From positions 186,001 through 250,000 of the forward strand of contig JARBJD010000001.1 in the NCBI GenBank assembly GCA_033064195.1: DNA of 64,000 nt, written 5' to 3'. Of the stretch, positions 50,354 to 61,300 are shown one piece after another. The position numbers were made by a program, and so were the translations under genes. Position 1 is the stretch's first letter; the number at the start of each line of letters is the position of its first letter. The notes under the pieces are model-generated. The model worked only from the letters and a program-made list of their open reading frames with translations. It had not been told where the DNA came from and did no database searches. The stretch is from Blattamonas nauphoetae (taxonomy: Eukaryota > Preaxostyla > Oxymonadida).

Positions 50354-52702
50354 CTACTCCTCATCAAAGATCCGAAGAAACATGCACTTGATCAGTCTCG
50401 CCTCGTCACTCACAGTTTGTGGGATGGTGACCTTTGAAACAGTTGCAAGTTTTGGATCTTTCTTTGGGTCTCTGTTCTTCTTCTCTTTCTCCTTTTCCTT
50501 TGCTTGCTTCCTTTCTTCTGCTGCGCTTTTCTTCTTTACGACATCTGCATAGTTTGAATCGAGAACATCAACTGCATCCGTTACACCATTTTCTGCAGGA
50601 ATTTCCTTTCCGAATTCATCTACCTTATCCAGAAATTCAAGAATCATCGATTGTGTTGCATCGGTTACACTTCCAGAGTGTTTTGCGAGGCATTCTTGAA
50701 GATAACAGAAATTACGTTTTGCATAGAACCATGTTCCTGGTGTGAGTTTTTGTTCAACAGGCTGGAATGATTTGATTGTTTGCTTGATCCCAAAATCGAA
50801 TGTCTTTCTTGAGCAATAGAGTGTCCCTATAACTAAATCAATAATAGTATGATGCAATGGTTGTGCGTCAGGATCTTCCATGTGTATTTTTTCTTCTTCC
50901 TTGTCAACTCGAACAATGATTTGCTCCCCAAGATCGTTCTCCTCATGCATCACGTGGCAAACACACAAGTTTCCAAGAACAATTGGGGTGACATCCAAAA
51001 TAGAGTTGACTTGTTGTTTCTCCATGATCTTTTCGTAGAGTTCTTTCGCAAATTCATACCTCGTTTGGACGAAGAGTGTGTGGGCCAAGTTGATTTGCCA
51101 AACAAGTTCCTCCCCACAAACATCACGGCAACCCTGGAGAACCTGAGCTGTCTGTGGATACTTCTTTAAATCCCAGAAGATCCGTGCCATCGCCATTTGA
51201 GTTGGCATATAACGATGAATGCAATCCTGATGCTGTTTCATGATAAGTGTGACTGTATCTGGTGGAAGAGTGGCTGTACGTAAATCTTGCATGGCTTTGA
51301 TTGATTTTTTCAATTCATCAAACTGTTTGGCTGCTAATTTTTGGAACAGACGATAGGCTTCCTCTGGAGATGTATTTTGAATGATGGACGCTTCCACAAA
51401 TTCACGGAGTTGTGGATCGACAGTTGCTCCCTGAAATCCACCACCTTGGATGACGCTATTCACTGCTGTCTGAAGTCTGTTCATTTTCCCAGTTGCGATT
51501 CTTCCTTGAGTAGAATTCCGCTGTTGGCCACCACCACTTGTCAATTGTCCTTGCCCAATTCGTTCAGCCTTTAAGACTTCACCTGCTTCGTCATAACGCA
51601 TTGTTTTACAGAGAAGGAGGAGAAGATTTGTGACGGTTTCCTTCGGGAATGGTGGGGAGGCCAACAAGAAATAGAGTTTCTCGATAGCATCATCAGGATC
51701 TTGTTCAACACTCATGACAGCTGTGTTGTGAAGGGTGACAGAATCGAGGTCGTGTTCTTCCCTTTCCGGCATTTCTAACATTGCGTCCTGTGCCTTATCA
51801 TCTAGAAGCTTGTGATAATGGAAGAATAGCACACATTCTTTCAGGTTATAGTCAATGGCAGCCTTCAGATTGAGGGCCTCTATAAGCATGCTGTCTTTGC
51901 TTGTTCCCATGTTTTCTATAAGGGTAAATGAGACAATATAAAACCTTGCTGATCTCTATTGGCTTTTTCTTGAATATCCTCGATTGATTTCAGTGCAAGA
52001 CCATATCTTTTGAGTTGAAAATGACTGAGGGCAATGTTGTACGCGATGTGTGGCATATACCCCCCAGCTGGAATAGCTTCGACAAACTTTTGGCAAGCCA
52101 TTTCAAATTTCTTCTCCTTGAAAAGAATTGCTCCTTCAATAACCTTCACATCTTGTTCGTTCTCATCGCAGTTGTCAATCAAGAATCTGTTCGCTGATTG
52201 AAGTTCATCCTTATCGTATTTGATTTGGGCATGAACAAGATTCAGCTTGAATACGAGATTGATAGAAATATTGCAAAAAAGAGTGAGAGAATGTCAATTG
52301 ATACGTTGTGAGTGTAGATCGGGTCGTCCTCCTCGTTTGGATGAATTTTTCCTGCAAAACACTGTCGTTCTGCTTCATCAAGACGCCCAGCTTTGTAGAG
52401 TGATTGGATCCACGAGAGACGATAATGTCTCACAGTTGGAAATTGAATTGTCAGGAACTCGTAACTACGTCAACAAAAAACCCACAAAGATGAAAAATAG
52501 TTGCAATAACAAACACTTGGGCTGCTTCATCAAATTGTTCATCATTAAAATAACAATAAGCCAGGAGAGAGTTCGAGGCACGATTATTTGGTAATTGGGA
52601 CTTGAGACGTGCCAGGGTGACGATAGCATCTTTATATTTGCCATCCTGAATGAGAGAATACACGCTTTGTGTGAGACTTCCGCCGGGAAGTCCAGTTGTC
52701 AT
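50354..52702 (-). CDS. IFT70: Intraflagellar transport protein IFT70 (TTC30/DYF-1 family)
   Basis: Predicted 736-aa tetratricopeptide protein of the IFT-B complex that carries cargo along the axoneme. Four exons (52515-52702, 52305-52464, 51945-52245, 50354-51915) with introns of 50, 59 and 29 nt give an unbroken frame. The N-terminus matches TTC30 (TQSVYSLIQDGKYKDAIVTL, SLLAYCYFNDEQFDEAA). Later landmarks are GGYMPHIAYNIALSHFQLKRYGLAL, MLIEALNLKAAIDYNL, LDSVTLHNTAVM, FLLASPPFPKETVTNLLLLLCK, RYMPTQMAMARIFWDLKKYPQ and VLGNLCVCHVMHEENDLGEQI. A lysine/glutamate-rich insertion sits close to the C-terminus. The 29-nt intron (51916-51944) is among the shortest I find here. IFT70 is needed for tubulin polyglutamylation in some flagella. 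Confidence 0.91.
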
Positions 52703-52911
52703 TGTTTTCAAAAGAAAACTGTGAACAGTTCGAAAATGTGAATGTTGGGCCTAGCTGAAGTTCATTACTCGATTGTTAATGAGCTTCTCTCTGTCTGAAT
52801 CATGGATAATTCCAAATAATCAAAGGTTTAAGGTGAATTTTCGCCATTGACTTCTCATCATCAAAATGAAACCTTAATTAAATTACTGCCGGAAAATGTT
52901 CAAAGAAAAGC

Positions 52912-54622
52912 ATGAACCATCATTGGGTCGGGGGAGGAAAGTCGATATTAAAACGTTTGCATGCTTCTCGATCAATTTTATTGTCCAGTTCTCAAAAAGA
53001 CAAAGGGTAAACCAAAGTCAAAACCAATCGTCATCAAAACACCATCAGGAAACAAACCCACAGGAAAAGCCATTGATATTCTCGCACTACAATCCAAACA
53101 TTATGAATTGTTGAATTATCCAGGTACTTTTCAAGTTTCTCAATCATCATCATACAGCAAGTTCAGTTCCCTCTCCAGACATTATTCAGGATTCGTTTGA
53201 CTATGAATCAATTCAACCACATCCCCACGAATTCTCTAGTGGACATGAGCATCATTCTCCACTGTTCAGATCCCAAAACGAATCGTTCCAACCACTTCAG
53301 GCACAATCATCATTGATGCAATCATCTCTGACACAATCGTCAGCAATGTTTTCTCCATCGACCCTCCTTGATCTATCTGGCCGTTCAAATGGTTTCTCCC
53401 ACCCGTCTTTCCTCTCCCCCGAGACAACTCCAAACAGACCTTCAAATTTCTTCACTACACAAGTTAATCGATCCTCATCAACTCATATTAACCCTCCTCC
53501 ATCTCGCCATCCATTTTCTCACTTTTTTGAACCTGAACAATCACGTCCTGCCGAAAGTGATTTCACATTTGGACGAAAAGCTGTTCTTGATGACAATTCA
53601 CGTTTTGACTACCATCCAATTGCCCCCATCATTCAACCTTTGCTTCAATCACGCCCACGCTCACCTGTTCATGCAGCTCCGACAATCTCCTCACCAATCA
53701 TGTATCATCAGAACGTAACACAGACCCCAACTCATCTAACACGTAGCACGCCTCCTTCAATTCCAACTCCAAAACTAGTCTGTGAAACAATGGAACATGG
53801 TTGTCAAACAAGCCCACGACCACTGGTTCAATCGTCCGAAACTCAAACGGTACCTGGCATTGAATCACGAGGGACATCACCACACTTCTCATTCGAGTTG
53901 ATCAACAAACCCTCATTCATATTATGTATGTCTCTCTCTTTCTTTCATCATTCAGATCAAGAAAGCAACATAGCAATTCATGATTTCCACCAAAAAAGGA
54001 GTCAGAATGAATCCATCCTTGCAGAAAAAATGCACATGGAACGGGCACTGACAGCTGCTCATGAACTAATCCAACGTCAAGAAGCTCGTCTCTTTGTTTT
54101 ACAAACTGAACACATTCAGCTGACACAAGCCCTTGAACAAGCCAAGTCAACAATACAGCAGACAACTGAGCAGCTCCAAAAAAACGAAGAGAGGTGGAAA
54201 ACAGAAGAAGCTGATCTCTTGGCTCAGTTAGCTGCGACCAAAGAATCTCACAATTCTCTCATGGAACAGCAAGAAGGTAATGGTTCTTGCTCATTCAATT
54301 TCTCACCATAAAAACAATCATCCTTTCTGATTTTCCCGTGTTGATAATGGCTCTCATCAACCGCTTTTTGGATGAAGGGAGGACAATATTTGAAGTGTTC
54401 TGACCATTTTCTAGATTCACATACTTCCAGGTAAGTGGGTTGTTTTTCACCCCGTAAACAAGAGCTCCTATAGTGTAATGGTTAGCACCGGGGACTTTGA
54501 ATCCCCTAATCCAGGTTCGAGTCCTGGTAGGAGCAATTTTTCGTTTTTTGACCCACTTTTTATGCTCCTCATGGTCTTCTACTTTGTTTTTGAACAGATG
54601 GAAGCTTTTGGATGTGATCTGA
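52912..54622 (+). CDS. Unknown Ser/Gln-rich protein with C-terminal coiled coil
   Basis: I do not recognise this protein. A plausible model starts at the ATG at 52912 and uses five introns, among them ones beginning near 52956, 53122 and 53929. Then come a 16-nt micro-exon (54415-54430) and a 167-nt intron (54431-54597), with a stop at 54620-54622. The N-terminal 60 residues are basic (KKTKGKPKSKPIVIKT). The middle 250 residues are rich in Ser, Pro, Gln and His and look disordered, with CQTS and ETQT motifs. The last 120 residues form a Glu/Gln-rich coiled coil (ALTAAHELIQRQEARLFVL). The last intron contains the tRNA-Gln gene. If the micro-exon is wrong, the protein ends soon after EQQEG near 54277. 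A cytoskeletal or centrosomal role is only a possibility. Confidence 0.5.
54464..54535 (+). tRNA. tRNA-Gln (anticodon TTG)
   Basis: A 72-nt gene with the acceptor stem GCTCCTA paired with TAGGAGC, discriminator A, a D arm containing AATGGTTAGC, the anticodon stem GGGGA/TCCCC with loop CTTTGAA and anticodon TTG reading CAA, and the T arm CCAGGTTCGAGTCCTGG. It has no intron. A T-rich tract follows, beginning at about 54538, and can serve as the RNA polymerase III terminator. It lies, in the same orientation, in the predicted last intron of the coiled-coil gene. Confidence 0.97.
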
Positions 54623-56056
54623 AGGAGAAAAAGGCAAAAATCTCAGATCGAGCCCTATCTACTGATACTGACCATATAAACTTCTACAAACAACACTATA
54701 CAAAGAACACAATATCACTATGGATTGCAACCGCTTTTCTTCTGTCGGAACGTCCTTACAATCCAAATCCAACTCACCCACTATCGACACCTCCCCCTCT
54801 CACCAACTGTTCCGTGACAACGACACTATCCATTCAGTATCAAACACGATCCATCAGGACCTCTGTATTAATTTTTTGAACAAAACAAACAAAAATATCA
54901 CACTGTCACCACCTTTCAAAGTTGATAGTCAACATTCACCCATTCCTAATCACGGGTATCACACCAAACATACCCCCTCACCTCTCAATTCACCTTTTTG
55001 ATCAAACACGCCCAAGTACCAAGTCGACCAGTCACCCCGAGGAGGGCGGCCACTCACAAAAAGAATTGAGCTCTCCTCCCTCCCAGCAACAGAAGACGGG
55101 GTGAACGTTGTTTGATTCAACATCAGAGGAAATGAATTCCCAGTTTGGTCGAATCGGGAAAAGGAGAAGGAGAGAATGGAAGAACAAAGGAAGAAGAGGG
55201 AAGAGGAGAAGTTTCGAGAAGAGAAGGAGAGATTAGAGAGAGAAAGAAAGATGACCGAGGAGAAACTAAGAATAACAGAAAGAGGGATAAGGGAAGAGGA
55301 GCTCAGGGAAGAAGAGATAAAAAGAAGACAAAGAGAAGAGGCTTGAAGGAAAGAAAAAGAAATGAAAATGAAACAGCAAAGAGAACAAAAAGAAAGAGAC
55401 ACAATGAAGGACGAACTCGACACCGACACTCCCCTCCTTCAATGCATCATGGAGAACCGAGAAATGGAAGAAGGAAGAATGCGGATCGGGATACCGATCT
55501 ACGTTCACTCTGAAGAAGAGAGAGAAAAGACCCGAGGAGAGAGGGAATGCAAAGAATGGTGTCAAACATTGACAATGACCCAACCCCACTTCACAAATAA
55601 AAACTTCCAATTTCTGCTCTCTGATGAGGAAATCAAAGCAGAAGGAAACAAATTCCTGTTCAGCAGGTGATCAGAACCGAGGAAAAGGAGACAGAAAAAG
55701 CTTGCAACAATCTTATTCAAGCGACTCGACTCTCAGAAGCAACAGCCACGACAATCCGAACGGTATTGGGACACTCAATTCAGGTCTATCCGTTCCACTT
55801 GGTGGTGAGAAAGGCTTATCCATAGGTGGAACAGAGTCAGACAGAGTAGAGATGGAATCCTTCTAAACGACTGCATTTATCGTTGTTAATTCATGGTTGA
55901 TGTCCAATAAGAGAGAGACTGAATTGAGTTAAAAAAAGAGAGAGGTATTGGAACTCAGATTTGTGCCTATTATTCCTGAATTTCGATCTCACTTTTCTTG
56001 ATCTGTCCCTTTAACTATTCCAGGCAAATTCTGTTAACCCCGATTCGGCTTCAAAC
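54623..56056. other. Low-complexity region with a possible unassigned gene
   Basis: This 1.4-kb stretch has no gene I can name. From 54720 an open frame of 93 codons is Ser/Thr/Pro/Asn-rich. From about 55145 to 55530 the plus strand is almost entirely purine, so several frames are open at once and encode Glu/Lys/Arg-rich helices. One of these frames continues past a TGA at 55344 to 55670. A third open segment, rich in Gly and Ser, ends at 55866. These pieces could be exons of one fast-evolving coiled-coil protein, or chance frames in a polypurine tract. I see no family match. The 3' end (55870-56056) is the probable CAF1 promoter and leader. Confidence 0.35.
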
Positions 56057-57472
56057 ATGGAAGGACAGGAAAAATCGGAAATCCTCGATGTTTGGGCTCA
56101 TAATTTTGAGGACCAGCTCTCAAAAATCACCGAACTAATCGAAGATTATCCATACGTGGGATTAGTATTTTCTTTAACATTCTCACCGCTGGAATAGGAT
56201 ACTGAATTCCCGGGAGTTATATTTCGTCCCGTCAACGTCACAGGAAATATTAGTTATGACCGTGTGAAGAAGAATGTGGATGAATTGACTCTTATTCAGA
56301 TCGGAATCTCACTCTCAAATCAGAAGGGGGACCGCCCGTCCGGAATTAGCACTTGGCAGTTTAACTTCAAATTTGATTCGACCAAGTACGAGCGGTCTTT
56401 CCATTCTCTCCAGCTCCTCCAGAGCGCCGGTATGGACTTCAAACGGTTCAATGAAGAGGGCATCGATCCGTTCGCGTTTGCCGAGGCTCTCACCGCGTCC
56501 AATATTGTGATGAATCCAGAGCTTACATGGGTTACGTTTTCTGCCAATTTTGATTTTGCATATATGATTAAACTCCTCACCAATCGTCCTCTCCCGACCA
56601 AGGAACACCACTTTCACACTCTCCTCCATTGCTTCTTTCCTGTCCTCTATGATCTCAAAATCGTGACACAAACCAAACGAGGTCTAAAGTCGCTGGCAAA
56701 TGAAACTGACGTTGCGCGTCATGGGTCGGAACACCAGGCAGGGTCAGATTCGCTATTAACATTAATGATCTACCTCAAGTATATCAACGACCATTTCAAC
56801 GGCCATATCGATAAAGAAAAATACAACTGGATGATTTCCGGAATGGGCATGGACATGGGAGACACAGCCGATCCAGCTGCGGACTATGCAAACAGTACAA
56901 CTTACGTTGATCCGAGTGAGATTGGAGCTGATGCCCCATATGTCACGGGTACAACCACTCCAATGCCTATTGATCCTGAATTCAACAACTATATGCCGAC
57001 TTCCTTCGAAGATTTCTCATTTGGCGTTTCTGGACTTCTGAGTGGGCCAAGCCAAATGGTCCCTTCTCCGTCGCCAACTGAGAGCCCTCTGGGAATCCGG
57101 TTCCAGCAGCCTCTTCCTGAACACCCACTTGGCCCACAGCCTTTTACCAATTTCTATCCACCCAACTTCGAACAGAATTTGACGTTTGCCCCAAGAAATG
57201 GGAATTCTGTGTTTATCCAAGGCTACCCGAAACACTCTATACCTTCCTTTCAGCCAGCCCAATTGCGCTCGTCGTCGCCACAATACCTTTTTTCTGCCAA
57301 CGCTCCTCCTTTCCACCCAGACAATCAAACATCCCCCCAAAACAACGGATCTGACCTTCATATTCCAACACTAACTGCTCAGGCTAATATTCAGACAGGT
57401 CAATACTCCCCATTTGTCCCCACTCAGCAAAATTCGAAAACTGATTCCAACAAAGAACGAACGTCACTCTAA
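56057..57472 (+). CDS. CAF1: CCR4-NOT deadenylase CAF1/POP2 (CNOT7 family) with long C-terminal tail
   Basis: Predicted 460-aa poly(A)-specific 3' exoribonuclease of the CCR4-NOT complex. Exons are 56057-56164 and 56198-57472, joined across a 33-nt intron to give YVGLDTEFPGV. All visible DEDD landmarks are kept: DTE near residue 37; the ISTWQFNFKF signature; the second Asp region FSANFDFAYMIKLLT near residue 150; and HQAGSDSLLT near residue 215, with the third Asp. The nuclease core ends near residue 260, where human CNOT7 (285 aa) also ends. The remaining 200 residues are a Pro/Ser/Asn/Gln-rich disordered tail not found in the animal enzymes. Activity is expected from the intact site. Confidence 0.92.
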
Positions 57473-57767
57473 TTCTTTCTGCGTTGTTCTGTTTCTGTTC
57501 ACGAAGCATCTTCTCATATTTCCCCTTTTCCCGTTGATTTTTGACTTTGGCATCCATACAGGTGCTTGTACAAGGATTTTTGGGATATTCTCATGTTTTT
57601 GTTGTGATTAGTTATCATTGAGTTTTGTTGAGCCATTCCAAGTACGCCAGGCAGCCGCTGCATCCTATACATCTTAAAATACAGAAAATTCCTCATTTTC
57701 TTTTGTACAAACCGAGAAACAATGGGAGGTGAACTTTCACGTTTCAAGAGAAGGTGTGATTTATCAA

Positions 57768-58363
57768 CTAATGATGATTGGAAGAATGAAGGAGGGCACA
57801 TCGTGAACGAGGATTTGGTTTTTCTGGTTTGCGAGGGGTTGGGGGTCTGGAATGGATGACTTGTGATGTGTTGTGAATTTCGGATGAAATCTGGCTTTTC
57901 CTCCTCTCCTCTTCCTCCCACCTTTCCGAGATCCCATATTTTTCAATCAATTTTTGCTCTTTCTCCAACCTCTTCCGATCTCCTTCGACGACAGTTTGGG
58001 CTTGAACGGCATCTGACTCCGTTCCTCCTTTCTCTTCTCCTGCAGGAGCATACTCATCTTCTCCTTCCTTTTCGGAATCTATCCCGTCAACAGTTCTTCA
58101 AACCAATGTCTCTTCAATTGTCGTGAACGTTTGTGGGCGAATTGAGTACTGTGTTTCGCTTTTCATGCTCTGTCTTCTCCTCCATTCTCTCCAGAAACGT
58201 CATTTCAGTATTCCGTTCTTCTGCAATCCTCAGGCTCTTATGACACAGTTTCAGCTTCGGCTTGTTCTCCTCCTCTTGTGCCTCTGCGGCCAACATCGTT
58301 TTTGTCTGATAACTCGTCCAGGTGTCTTCTTGCCGTTGGAGGAAGGCACGAAACTCCACGTCG
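57768..58363 (-). pseudogene. 3' portion of an unidentified coiled-coil gene, 5' end apparently lost
   Basis: On the minus strand, from the join with the ABC transporter, there is convincing charged helical protein: RLSDVEFRAFLQRQEDTW, then MTFLERMEEKTEHEKR. After a probable 50-nt intron (about 58079-58128) charged helices resume, with RKRLEKEQKLIEKYGI and ERWEEEE in one frame. A second frame is also open there and gives PFKPKL, so exact splicing is unresolved. The style (F-x-x-RQ-x-x-W, F-K-P-K) recalls coiled-coil ciliary proteins, without a firm match. Upstream of about 58365 the homology stops, because antisense ABC transporter sequence begins. The sequence to 57473 shows no further confident exon. 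The entry is called broken by inference; it could be a complete short gene. Confidence 0.42.
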
Positions 58364-58386
58364 CTGAGTCGCTTCTTCTGCCGGAA

Positions 58387-61300
58387 ATGAAGATTGACAA
58401 ACGGGCAGCACCTTCCGATGCGTCGCTTTCGATCACAATCGAAGGAGGCGAGTTCAAATGGGGAGAGGCACCTGAAGTTCCTCTCACCGAAGCAGAACAA
58501 GCAGAGCTTGATGCAAGGAAGAAGGAGGAAGAAAAGAAATCGAAGCAGGACAAGGCGAAAACAGCAACCGTCGAACAAACTGAGATGGAAGTTCAATCCC
58601 CAACTGAATCGCCTCAACAGCCCACCCCTCCCTCCTCCTCGCCCTCTCCCTCGTCCAAGAAACCTCGTGTCTCTGTGCTGACCGACGTGTGCCTCCAAGT
58701 CCCCACTGGCTCACTAACGATGGTCGTGGGAGGTGTTGGAAGTGGCAAATCATCTCTTGCCGCTGCTATCACTGGCGATGTCGAGCGTGTCAATGGAACA
58801 GTCTGTGTCAGAGGGTCAATCGCCTTCTGCCCTCAGATTGCATGGATCAACAACAGCACTGTTCGCGGCAACATCGTCTTTGGGATGCCATTCGATGAAA
58901 CAAAGTATTCTGAAGTCATTCGCGTGTGCGCGTTGGAGAAAGACCTTCAAATGTTAGCAGCAGGTGATCAGACAGCGATCGGCGAGAAGGGAGTGAACCT
59001 GAGTGGAGGGCAGAAGGCGCGGATCCAGCTTGCCCGTGCGGTGTACTCGGACAGAGACATTGTCGTGTTGGATGATCCACTCTCCGCTGTCGATGCGCAT
59101 GTTGGGCGATTCCTGATCGACGAGTGTATTTTGGGGAGACTGAAAGGAAAGACGATTGTGCTGATGACAAATCAGATCCAGTTTTTGGACAGAGCGGACA
59201 AGGTGGTAGCGTTGAAGGATGGAAAGATCATTGGACAGGGGAGATATGAGGAGCTGAGAGAGCAGGGGATCAATTTTGATGAATTCATCATTCAGAGTGA
59301 GAAGAAAAACAAGCAGAAAAGGAAGGAAATGAAGGCAGATGATCAGAATGAGGAAACAGAGGAGGAACAGCAGAAAGAGCACGCTCCAACTGAAGAACTC
59401 CAACCATACTCCACTTCTAACACAACAGAAGAAGAAGAATTCAAGAAACTCGAACCAGTTGTTGCTCCCCAAGAGGATGTCGAGAACAAATCAAACAGTG
59501 CTTACCTCGTCGCAAATGGGAACGAAAACGATCTCTCCTCGACAAACCAATCCTCATCCACTCCATCTCCCTCACCACCCAACTCAGCCTCTCCCTTCGA
59601 AGACCAAGAAAAGGCAGAGAAGGCCGCTCGCCAGATGATGACAGAGGAAGAGCAGTCGACAGGTGCAATCTCCTTCAAAACGTATTTCCGTTTAGCGGCC
59701 ACAATGATGCCTGTCTGGCTTATTCCCTTTGCGATGCTTTTCGGAATCATTGTTGAGAGTATCACGTTGTTCCAAAGTTACTGGCTGGGCGTCGTTCCTG
59801 AACCAACACTGTTCTTCCCTCTCTCATTCCACTGGAAACTGGGCATCTATGGACTCCTCACCATTCTGGCCATGATCTTTCTGATGTTGTACTCTTGTGC
59901 CGTTGGCTGCTCCACCCACCGCTCGAACAAAATCATCCATGACAAGCTCCTTCGGCACGTGATGCACTGCCCGGTCTCGTTCTTCGACACAACCCCGCTC
60001 GGACGTGTAATCAATCGCTTTGGTGGAGATATCGCGCAGACTGACATGAACCTGGTCGTTCTGCTTTACGACGTCTATTCGATGGTCATCGGGTTCGTCG
60101 GACAGATCGTGATAATCGCGATTTCCACTCCATCGTTTCTCGCCATCGGTCTTCCTATCCTTCTTCTCTTCGGAATCGTTCTTGTGTTGTATTCGAGAGC
60201 AGCGAGAGACCTCCAGCGACTCGACTCCATCTCTCGCTCGCCTGTTGTCTCCATCTTCTCCGAAGTGATTAACGGCGCGGGTCTCTCAACCATCCGAGCC
60301 TTCCATCAAGAAGACCGATGGAAGAAGCGATTTGAAGAGAAAGTGGACGACTGGACAGTGCGCACTCTGCTGTACTGGGAAGGGAAGAATTGGGGGACGA
60401 CATACACCACGCTCATTGTGATGTTCTACATGGCTGGAGTGGTTCTCCTTGGCTGGTTCTTCATGAACCCTCCGCAGATGTCCGTCGCCCTCACATCCTC
60501 CCTCAACTTCAACATACTCGGGATCAACCTCATCATACAGTTCGTCAACCTCGACTCAAAGATGACATGCTTCGAGCGTGTTCAATTCTATTCAACCAAC
60601 CTTCCTCAGGAAACTTCAGTGAACTCTATCTCTCCACCGAAAGAATGGCCATCTGTTGGGAACGTCAATTTTGAGAACGTGACGTTTCGCTACAGACCAG
60701 GGCTGCCTTTCGTGCTGCGGAATGTTTCGTTCGCTGTGAAAGGTGGAGAGACAATTGGAGTTTGTGGGAGAACAGGTGCTGGGAAGTCCTCTCTTCTGTT
60801 TGCGCTATTCAGACTGATTGAACTTGACCCATCACTCTCTCCTCTCTCGATCGATGTGGACACTGGCATGCCAGTCCCTGTCGATCCTAACGAGGAGCCC
60901 AACTCAGGACGCGTTGTGATCGACGATGTGGACATCTCCAAAGTCCAAATCCAACGTGTTCGCCGCTCCATTGCGATTATCCCGCAAGATCCCACTCTCT
61001 TCACTGGAACTGTGCGATACAACCTCGACATTGCGGGGCAGTGCACCGACGACCGCATTTGGGAGGTGCTGGAGATGGTTGAGATGCGGTCTGTGGTGGC
61101 GTCGATGGCAGCTGGGCTGGACTCGGAAGTGGCTGAGGGCGGAAGCAACTTCTCGGTGGGACAGCGACAACTGTTGTGCTTTGGGAGGGCGATTCTGAAC
61201 AACTGTCGGATCGTTGTGCTGGACGAAGCGACAGCGAGTGTCGATGTTGAAACAGATGCGAAGATCCAACGAACGATCCGAGAACAGTTCAGAGACAAGA

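Noticed and set aside
55344-55346. In-frame TGA in a long coiled-coil frame as evidence of stop-codon reassignment or selenocysteine
   Set aside because: TGA, TAA and TAG all end well-supported genes in this window, the surrounding frame is purine-rich and open in several phases by composition, and no conserved family supports read-through.
57514-57921. Extra minus-strand frame between CAF1 and the coiled-coil fragment
   Set aside because: The basic, Met/Lys/Ser-rich sequence has no domain and overlaps CAF1 3' untranslated DNA; it may belong to the 3' end of the minus-strand gene but I could not support a splice path.
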